This document shows positions 1-3,769 of a DNA stretch of 5,018 bases, piece after piece. This DNA is from Bacteroidota bacterium (GTDB lineage Bacteria; Bacteroidota; Bacteroidia; Bacteroidales; CG2-30-32-10): assembly GCA_013334735.1 (NCBI GenBank), contig JAAXXA010000266.1, positions 1 through 5,018 on the forward strand, given 5' to 3'. The notes under the pieces were generated by a model. It was not told the origin of the DNA. It searched no databases and saw only the letters and a program-made list of their open reading frames with translations. The position numbers and the translations under genes were made by a program. How positions within the stretch are numbered: the stretch's first letter is position 1; each line of letters begins with the position of its first letter.

Positions 1-1386
1 TTCCCTGAATAAACTTCCTACAAAACCCTGAAGAAACAAAACCGGTAAAAAGACGATTGCAAGAGTAATTGAAGTTGAAATAACAACAAAGAAAATTTCC
101 TTACTCCCATCAATAGCTGCTTTGCGAACGGGAATTCCTCTTTCAATTTTTCTGAAAATATTTTCGGTAACAACAATTCCATCATCCACAACTAAGCCCG
201 TTGCCAGAATAATTGCCAGTAATGTGAGGATATTTATAGAAAATCCGGCAAGATACATGATGAAAAAAGTAAAAATAAGTGAAATCGGGATATCAATAAG
301 CGGTCGGATTGCGATAAGCCAGTTTCGGAAAAAGAAAAATATTACTAATATCACTAAACAAATTGCTATTAATAAAGCCTCTCCGACTTCTTTTAGCGAC
401 CGACGTACAGTTACTGTATTATCTATTAATGTCGTGAAAATTATATCTCCCTTTTGTGATTTTTTTATTTCTTCCAATCGCTTTGTAAACTCATCCGATA
501 TATTTATGTAGTTGGCTCCGGGTTGCGGAACTATTGCCAATCCTACAGCGCTAACACCATTAAGAATCCAACTATGCTCATATTGCTCAGGTCCCAGCTC
601 AACTTTTGCAATATCACTAAGTCTTACAATTCCATCGGAATCCTCGCGGATTATTAAATCCTGAAAATCTTTTTCAGTGGTCAATCTCCCCATTGCTCTT
701 ATTGTCAGTTCTGTTTTATTGCCATATATTTTTCCTGAGGGTATATCCACATTTTCTTTTTTCAAAATGGTTGATACATCATTAAAAGCGATGTTGTAGG
801 CATTCATTTTATCGGGATCGATCCACAAACGCATGGAAGGGCGCTTTTGTCCAACAATATTTACGGCGCTAACTTCCGGTATTGTTTGAAATTTATTCAA
901 TAAAACATTTTCAGCATAATCGCTTAATTCGAGTAATCCTTTGCTGGGGCTTTGAACAGCAAGCATAATAATAAAATCGCTGTTGGCGTCTGATTTTGTT
1001 ACAACGGGAGGCGCATCAATATCCTGGGGCAGATTACGAGCAGCCTGACTAACTTTGTCGCGTACATCATTTGCCGCTGCTTCAAGATTAGCGCTGATAT
1101 TAAATTCCACGTTTATACGGCTTCTTCCTATTGAACTTGTTGATGAAATTGTACGAATGCCGGGGATTCCGTTTATTGATTTTTCAAGTGGTTCAGTAAT
1201 CTGACTTTCAATAATATCAGAATTTGCTCCTGTATATGAAGTGCTCACCGTGATCATTGGCGGATCAATAGCGGGATAATCACGAACTCCTAAATATGTA
1301 TAACCTATTATTCCTAACAAAATGATGAACACATTCATCACTGTTGCCATTATAGGTCGCTTTATTGATAATTCGGAAATATTCAT
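1..1386 (-). CDS. RND-family multidrug efflux pump permease, HAE1/AcrB-like (N-terminal 462 residues; C-terminus outside window)
   Basis: Inner-membrane proton-driven pump of the resistance-nodulation-division family, expected to work as a trimer with the adaptor encoded upstream. The reverse-strand frame is open from ATG at 1386-1384 to the window edge. An in-frame TAA directly precedes this ATG, and the N-terminus (MNISELSIKRPIMATVMN) is the family's usual start, so the start is firm. TM1 lies at about residues 12-30, then a periplasmic porter region at about 31-335 beginning with the typical DYPAIDPPMITVSTSY stretch. TM2 is at about 337-354, TM3 363-382, TM4 385-411 and TM5 431-452. TM4 carries GLVVDDGIVVTENI; D401 and D402 match the AcrB proton-relay pair D407/D408. 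AcrB relatives have about 1,030-1,050 residues, so slightly under half is present. The substrate cannot be told from the sequence. No promoter box was seen just upstream, so it probably depends on readthrough from the adaptor gene. Confidence 0.95.
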   Translation of the reverse strand, partial: MNISELSIKRPIMATVMNVFIILLGIIGYTYLGVRDYPAIDPPMITVSTSYTGANSDIIESQITEPLEKSINGIPGIRTISSTSSIGRSRINVEFNISANLEAAANDVRDKVSQAARNLPQDIDAPPVVTKSDANSDFIIMLAVQSPSKGLLELSDYAENVLLNKFQTIPEVSAVNIVGQKRPSMRLWIDPDKMNAYNIAFNDVSTILKKENVDIPSGKIYGNKTELTIRAMGRLTTEKDFQDLIIREDSDGIVRLSDIAKVELGPEQYEHSWILNGVSAVGLAIVPQPGANYINISDEFTKRLEEIKKSQKGDIIFTTLIDNTVTVRRSLKEVGEALLIAICLVILVIFFFFRNWLIAIRPLIDIPISLIFTFFIMYLAGFSINILTLLAIILATGLVVDDGIVVTENIFRKIERGIPVRKAAIDGSKEIFFVVISTSITLAIVFLPVLFLQGFVGSLFRE

Positions 1387-1393
1387 TTAATTA

Positions 1394-1442
1394 AGTGAAT
1401 AGTGAATAGTGAAAAGTGAAAAGTGAACAGTGAACAGTGAAT
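1394..1442. repeat. Seven tandem degenerate heptamers AGTGAAN
   Basis: Seven head-to-tail 7-bp units AGTGAAN with seventh base T,T,A,A,C,C,T: six bases are invariant and only the last varies, in adjacent pairs. The array ends 7 bp before the pump start codon (1386, reverse strand), so it forms nearly the whole proximal leader of the pump mRNA, where it reads as NUUCACU. On the plus strand each unit contains TGA, and because 7 is not a multiple of 3, three units close all frames. Degenerate heptamer arrays recall the STRR repeats of cyanobacteria, but no relation is claimed. Confidence 0.93.
1401..1422 (+). repeat. Left arm of perfect 22-bp inverted repeat around the four-helix-bundle gene
   Basis: These 22 bases are the exact reverse complement of 1970-1991. 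The match stops at 1400 on one side and 1423 on the other. The arm lies inside the heptamer array, so it may reflect shared repeat ancestry rather than a transposon end. It sits 14 bp upstream of the pump start codon. Confidence 0.85.
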
Positions 1443-1522
1443 AGCAGGAAAAACATTATGCTTATCATACTCTTATTATTTATTATTTTAAATATTTTAT
1501 ATTCCATTTTATAAAATTATAA

Positions 1523-1558
1523 TTTTCACTTTTCGTTTTTCATTTTTCACTTTTCGTT
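1523..1558 (-). repeat. 15-bp direct repeat overlapping the 3' end of the four-helix-bundle gene
   Basis: TTTTCACTTTTCGTT occurs at 1523-1537 and 1544-1558, with starts 21 bp (three heptamers) apart. The second copy contains the last codons (AAC GAA AAG) and the TGA stop of the four-helix-bundle gene. The first copy overlaps a 14-bp AT palindrome (AAAATTATAATTTT, 1513-1526). Both copies contain 12 bases that can pair with 1411-1422 in the downstream heptamer array, allowing a local stem in the operon mRNA just before the pump gene. Confidence 0.85.
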
Positions 1559-1903
1559 AAATTTTGCTGTCTTAACTGTTGAAACAAGCATTGCAATTAA
1601 CTCTTTACAATAAACAACAGTATTATCATATAGTTGTTCATCAATATAATTTGTGTCTTTTAAAATTGATAACCAATATTCTGATTCGTTCGCTTCTTTC
1701 AAAGCGATGCTCATTTTATGTATAAAGTCAGCCTTGCTTTGTCCGTATTCTCCTTCACGTATTAAAGCTCCAACGCTTGTTCCGCTTCGTATTATTTGCT
1801 TACTTAAAATGAATTCTTTTTTTTCATTTTGCAGATATTGTGCGAGTTTTACAATTTTCACAGCAAAAGCATAACTCTTTTCTTTTAAAATAGATTTAGC
1901 CAT
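1547..1903 (-). CDS. Four-helix-bundle protein (23S rRNA intervening-sequence protein family, TIGR02436/PF05635-like)
   Basis: A 118-residue cytosolic protein with no signal peptide or membrane segment. I assign it to the S23/IVP four-helix-bundle family from the hallmark segments IIRSGTSVGALIREGEYG (residues 37-54) and FIHKMSIALKEANESEYWL (60-78), and from its length (family members are usually about 115-130 residues). Relatives occur inside 23S rRNA genes, as accessory proteins (Avd) of diversity-generating retroelements, and as free-standing genes; the biochemical role of free-standing members is not established, and basic nucleic-acid binding is the usual idea. I chose ATG at 1903 over the GTG at 1918, since that GTG and its following codons lie in repeat DNA and the family homology begins after the ATG. 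The gene lies in the same direction as, and between, an efflux adaptor and its pump, with no promoter box of its own. Its stop codon is supplied by repeat sequence. Confidence 0.88.
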   Translation of the reverse strand: MAKSILKEKSYAFAVKIVKLAQYLQNEKKEFILSKQIIRSGTSVGALIREGEYGQSKADFIHKMSIALKEANESEYWLSILKDTNYIDEQLYDNTVVYCKELIAMLVSTVKTAKFNEK

Positions 1904-1937
1904 TTTTTTACTTTTCACTATCCACTTTTAGTTTTTC

Positions 1938-1965
1938 CCTTATCCCTTATGCCTTATGCCTTATA
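1938..1965. repeat. Four tandem degenerate heptamers CCTTATN
   Basis: Four head-to-tail units CCTTATC, CCTTATG, CCTTATG, CCTTATA lie between the two 29-bp repeat copies. The sequence is unrelated to AGTGAAN, but the architecture is the same: six fixed bases and a variable seventh. Confidence 0.9.
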
Positions 1966-1969
1966 ACTT

Positions 1970-1991
1970 TTTTCACTTTTCACTATTCACT
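1970..1991 (-). repeat. Right arm of perfect 22-bp inverted repeat
   Basis: Exact reverse complement of 1401-1422. It begins one base after the adaptor stop codon in the transcribed direction, so the 22-bp pair spans from the adaptor stop almost to the pump start. In the operon transcript the two arms could pair around the four-helix-bundle gene. Confidence 0.85.
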
Positions 1992-1992
1992 T

Positions 1993-3018
1993 TTAGTTTT
2001 TCACTTTCTTCACTACAACTTTCCCCCCTGCTCTTACAAAGAGAACCCCGCTTACAATAACTGAATCGCCTGCATTTATTCCGCTTTTAATTTCAACCAT
2101 ATCGGCATTTCGATCACCTGTTTCTACATTTTTAAAAACCGTTTTTCCATTTTTTATTATAGCAAGCTGATTCGAAAGAGCATCAGGTATAATAGCATTG
2201 GTTGGAACTGTTATGGCGCTTTTATTTTCTATTAAAGATACTTTTACAAAAGTTCCCGGAAAAATGGTCCCTGAAACGAGATAAGCTCTTACTTTCAAAT
2301 TCCTTGTTGAGGTGTTGATTTGCGGCTCTATTGCATTAATTATTGCTTTCAGTTTTTCATTCGACGAATTAGCTTTTACAATCACAGTATCGCCTATATG
2401 TATAATTGAACTATATGCTTCGGGAGCGCTGAAATCAATTTTAATTTTATCGGTTTGTTGTAAAGTGCCAAGTAATGTTTGAGTGTTAACATAAGCGCCT
2501 ATGCTTACCTGCCGTAAGCCTAATGTGCCGCTGAATGGAGCTTTAATTACCGTTTTATCTATTTGTGCATTTATCACTTTGATGTTCGCTTTACGGGTGT
2601 TCACTTCATTTAGTGCTGCATCATAAGTTGCCTGATCGATACCATTAACAGACAATAATTGTTTAAGTCTGGTTTCGGTTTTCTCGGCAAGATCAAGCGC
2701 TACTTTCTGTTGTTCAAGCTGCGCCTGAAGATCAGCATCATTGATTTTTACAAGTACTGTTCCCTGTTTAATAAAATCTCCGTCAGGCAGATTTAAAAAT
2801 GTGATACGTCCGCTTATTTCGGGATATAGCGAAACCATTTCCTCGGAAAGTACTGTACCGTTAACTTCAACTGTACTGGGAAAATTGTTCTCGCTGGCAA
2901 TAAGAACATCAACCTTTACAGGCTTTGCATCCTTTTTATTTGCCTGTTCTTTATTACCGTTTTTACAGGAAATAAAAACAATAATAAAGATTGATAAAAC
3001 TAATTTTAAATAATTCAT
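1993..3018 (-). CDS. RND efflux periplasmic adaptor (membrane fusion protein, AcrA/MexA-like lipoprotein)
   Basis: A 341-residue adaptor that links the inner-membrane RND pump to an outer-membrane channel. A hydrophobic signal (residues 4-17) ends in a lipobox FISC with Cys18, so the mature protein is expected to be lipid-anchored. The first lipoyl-like half is at about 60-97 (SGRITFLNLPDGDFIKQGTVLVKI), then an alpha-helical hairpin at about 96-152, the second lipoyl half at 153-188 (VIKAPFSGTLGLRQVSIGAYV), a beta-barrel at about 190-262 with the PGTFVKV motif, and a membrane-proximal domain at about 266-335. The family is usually 340-400 residues, so it is complete. It is first in a minus-strand operon with the four-helix-bundle gene and the pump. 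The Lys-rich end (KKVKN) and stop codon lie in AGTGAA-type repeat DNA, so the natural C-terminus may have been altered by repeat insertion. ATG at 3018 is chosen because the signal peptide begins there; no Shine-Dalgarno sequence is seen. Confidence 0.95.
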   Translation of the reverse strand: MNYLKLVLSIFIIVFISCKNGNKEQANKKDAKPVKVDVLIASENNFPSTVEVNGTVLSEEMVSLYPEISGRITFLNLPDGDFIKQGTVLVKINDADLQAQLEQQKVALDLAEKTETRLKQLLSVNGIDQATYDAALNEVNTRKANIKVINAQIDKTVIKAPFSGTLGLRQVSIGAYVNTQTLLGTLQQTDKIKIDFSAPEAYSSIIHIGDTVIVKANSSNEKLKAIINAIEPQINTSTRNLKVRAYLVSGTIFPGTFVKVSLIENKSAITVPTNAIIPDALSNQLAIIKNGKTVFKNVETGDRNADMVEIKSGINAGDSVIVSGVLFVRAGGKVVVKKVKN

Positions 3019-3062
3019 AAGCTATCTGTATTTCATAATATTCATTGTTTCCTGATTTTAAG

Positions 3063-3070
3063 CAAATGTA
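3063..3070 (-). promoter_or_regulatory. Bacteroidetes-type -7 box for the efflux operon
   Basis: On the reverse strand this reads TACATTTG, a perfect TAnnTTTG match of the Bacteroidetes primary sigma factor consensus. Transcription would start near 3056 and leave a leader of about 38 nt before the adaptor ATG. No clear TTTG -33 element lies at the normal distance; that position is occupied by a palindrome, which may mean activator dependence or simply a weak promoter. Confidence 0.45.
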
Positions 3071-3077
3071 TAATTTA

Positions 3078-3094
3078 TTCAATTAATAATTGAA
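3078..3094. promoter_or_regulatory. Perfect 17-bp palindrome, candidate operator of the efflux operon
   Basis: TTCAATTA-A-TAATTGAA has two perfect 8-bp arms around one base. It lies 7 bp upstream of the reverse-strand TACATTTG box, covering the spacer and approaching the -33 position, where a dimeric repressor or activator of an efflux operon would be expected. No TetR-, MarR- or AraC-type regulator gene is in the window. In DNA this AT-rich a palindrome can arise by chance. Confidence 0.4.
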
Positions 3095-3221
3095 GATTTT
3101 AACATAATTCCTCATTAATTTAAGCATAGCTTAATAGACTGTTGGTGAATAAATAATTGTATTTTTGTTGAAAATAATATTTACTAAAAGGTTGGGTTAT
3201 AGGGATAGTACTTCTTAGTTA

Positions 3222-3242
3222 AACTTTGCCTTTGGTAAGGTT
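3222..3242 (+). other. Short predicted RNA hairpin in the hipBA-side intergenic region
   Basis: AACTTTGCC, loop TTT, GGTAAGGTT: nine pairs in plus-strand RNA, two of them G-U. On the opposite strand these two would be A-C mismatches, so any RNA structure belongs to the plus strand. It is not followed by a U-run, so it is not a typical intrinsic terminator. It lies about 180 bp before hipB and upstream of the favoured hipB promoter box. Confidence 0.3.
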
Positions 3243-3373
3243 AAAATTAGAGCTATTCAAAAAATAGAATTTTCATTTTTTTATATGGAAACAGAACTTT
3301 CCGCATAAATCACTGAGTTTCCGTGCAGGCGCAAAATAATACAAAATATATTTTTTCATATTAAAAAAACACT

Positions 3374-3381
3374 TATATTTG
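3374..3381 (+). promoter_or_regulatory. Bacteroidetes-type -7 box for hipBA
   Basis: TATATTTG is a perfect TAnnTTTG match. The predicted start of transcription is near 3388, giving a leader of about 32 nt to the hipB ATG. The -33 region, about 19 bp upstream, is T-rich (TTTTTTC) but lacks the expected TTTG. Spacing to the gene and the adjacent dyad support its use. Confidence 0.55.
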
Positions 3382-3387
3382 CATGAA

Positions 3388-3408
3388 TTATCATTCACTA
3401 ATGCATAA
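3388..3408 (+). promoter_or_regulatory. Imperfect dyad at the hipB transcription start, candidate HipB operator
   Basis: TTAT-CATT-cact-AATG-c-ATAA: two 4-bp half-site pairs around a 4-bp centre, with one extra base on the right. It starts where transcription is predicted to start and ends 11 bp before the hipB ATG. HipB antitoxins typically bind dyads in their own promoter and repress the operon, so this placement fits, but the site differs from the E. coli HipB operator and no second copy was seen. Confidence 0.4.
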
Positions 3409-3419
3409 AATCTGGCTTT

Positions 3420-3764
3420 ATGACTGACATATCATACAAAAATTGGGATTCGATGAGCGATAATGCTCTGGCAAAGCATATAGGAGCCTTTATAAAGCGC
3501 CAACGTATGGATCAAAATAAAACACAAGATATATTAGCAAATGCTGCCGGTATAAGTCGTTCCACGTTGAGTTTATTGGAGCGTGGCGAAACAGTAACAA
3601 TAGCTACATTAATACAAGTGCTAAGGGTATTAGATCAGTTGCAAATAATGGAAGCATTTTCCATACAACAAACCATAAGTCCATTGATACTGGCAAAAAT
3701 GGAAAAGGGAAAAAGGAAAAGAGCAAGTAGAAATAAAGAGGAGATTAAAAATAAGAACAACTAA
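3420..3764 (+). CDS. hipB: HipB-like antitoxin, XRE-family helix-turn-helix protein
   Basis: A 114-residue DNA-binding protein, predicted to repress its own operon and neutralise the kinase encoded 5 bp downstream. An XRE/Cro-C1 fold spans about residues 17-73: IGAFIKRQRMDQNKTQDILA, then the turn and recognition helix GISRSTLSLLERGE (44-57), then TIATLIQVLRVLDQL (60-74). The C-terminal tail from about residue 93 is very rich in Lys and Arg (EKGKRKRASRNKEE), as often seen in Bacteroidetes HipB relatives. The start is the ATG at 3420; no Shine-Dalgarno sequence precedes it. It is named HipB from its fold plus its position directly before a hipA gene; the domain alone would only justify 'XRE regulator'. 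Confidence 0.9.
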   Translation: MTDISYKNWDSMSDNALAKHIGAFIKRQRMDQNKTQDILANAAGISRSTLSLLERGETVTIATLIQVLRVLDQLQIMEAFSIQQTISPLILAKMEKGKRKRASRNKEEIKNKNN

Positions 3765-3769
3765 CAAAT

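Larger units (their letters stand above)
1394..2004 (-). other. Candidate repeat-bounded cassette inserted between efflux adaptor and pump genes
   Basis: The whole adaptor-pump junction, from just before the pump ATG to the last codons of the adaptor gene, consists of one small gene plus short repeats of the AGTGAAN / NTTCACT and CCTTATN types. Repeats at the two outer ends are in opposite orientation and give a perfect 22-bp inverted pair (1401-1422 / 1970-1991). No transposase, recombinase or target-site duplication is visible, so if this unit moves it must do so in trans or by recombination. I infer a cassette because adaptor and pump genes of RND operons are normally almost contiguous. 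A locally expanded repeat around an ancient gene is the alternative. Confidence 0.5.
1911..2004 (-). repeat. 29-bp imperfect direct repeat upstream of the four-helix-bundle gene
   Basis: Two 29-bp copies, 1911-1939 and 1976-2004, differ at only two positions (TATCCAC versus TATTCAC, and final CCC versus CAC). Their starts are 65 bp apart. The first copy ends 7 bp before the ATG of the four-helix-bundle gene; the second contains the adaptor stop codon (1993-1995) and its last three codons. Both contain the TTCACTN heptamer core, here in the opposite orientation to the array at 1394-1442. Confidence 0.9.
3019..3419. other. Divergent intergenic region between efflux operon and hipBA
   Basis: 401 bp without a credible gene, very AT-rich. 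It contains the efflux promoter box and palindrome (3063-3094), a TAnnTTTG match of uncertain use at 3160-3167, a short hairpin (3222-3242), a pair of TTTCCG hexamers with starts 20 bp apart (3298-3303 and 3318-3323), and the hipB promoter box and dyad (3374-3408). The middle part, about 3100-3360, is otherwise unexplained. Confidence 0.7.

Noticed and set aside
122..511. Plus-strand open frame of 129 codons
   Set aside because: It lies wholly antisense to the clearly recognisable RND pump gene and has no family resemblance.
1394..1442. Heptamer array as a CRISPR array
   Set aside because: Units are 7 bp with no spacers, and no cas gene is present.
1547..1903. Four-helix-bundle gene as part of a 23S rRNA intervening sequence or a diversity-generating retroelement
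   Set aside because: No rRNA sequence flanks it, and no reverse transcriptase or template/variable repeat pair is visible in the window.
1904..1918. GTG at 1918 as start of the four-helix-bundle gene
   Set aside because: It adds five residues encoded by repeat DNA; the ATG at 1903 is directly before the family-like sequence.
1401..1991. Classical insertion sequence or MITE with target-site duplication
   Set aside because: There is no transposase, no clear target duplication outside the inverted repeat, and the arms are simple heptamer-type sequence that could pair by shared repeat origin. Kept only as a candidate cassette.
3222..3242. Intrinsic terminator
   Set aside because: The stem has G-U pairs and no U-run follows on either strand.
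3392..3400. TTCACTA within the hipB dyad as an outlying member of the TTCACTN repeat family
   Set aside because: A single six-base match in AT-rich DNA is expected by chance, and no tandem copies adjoin it.
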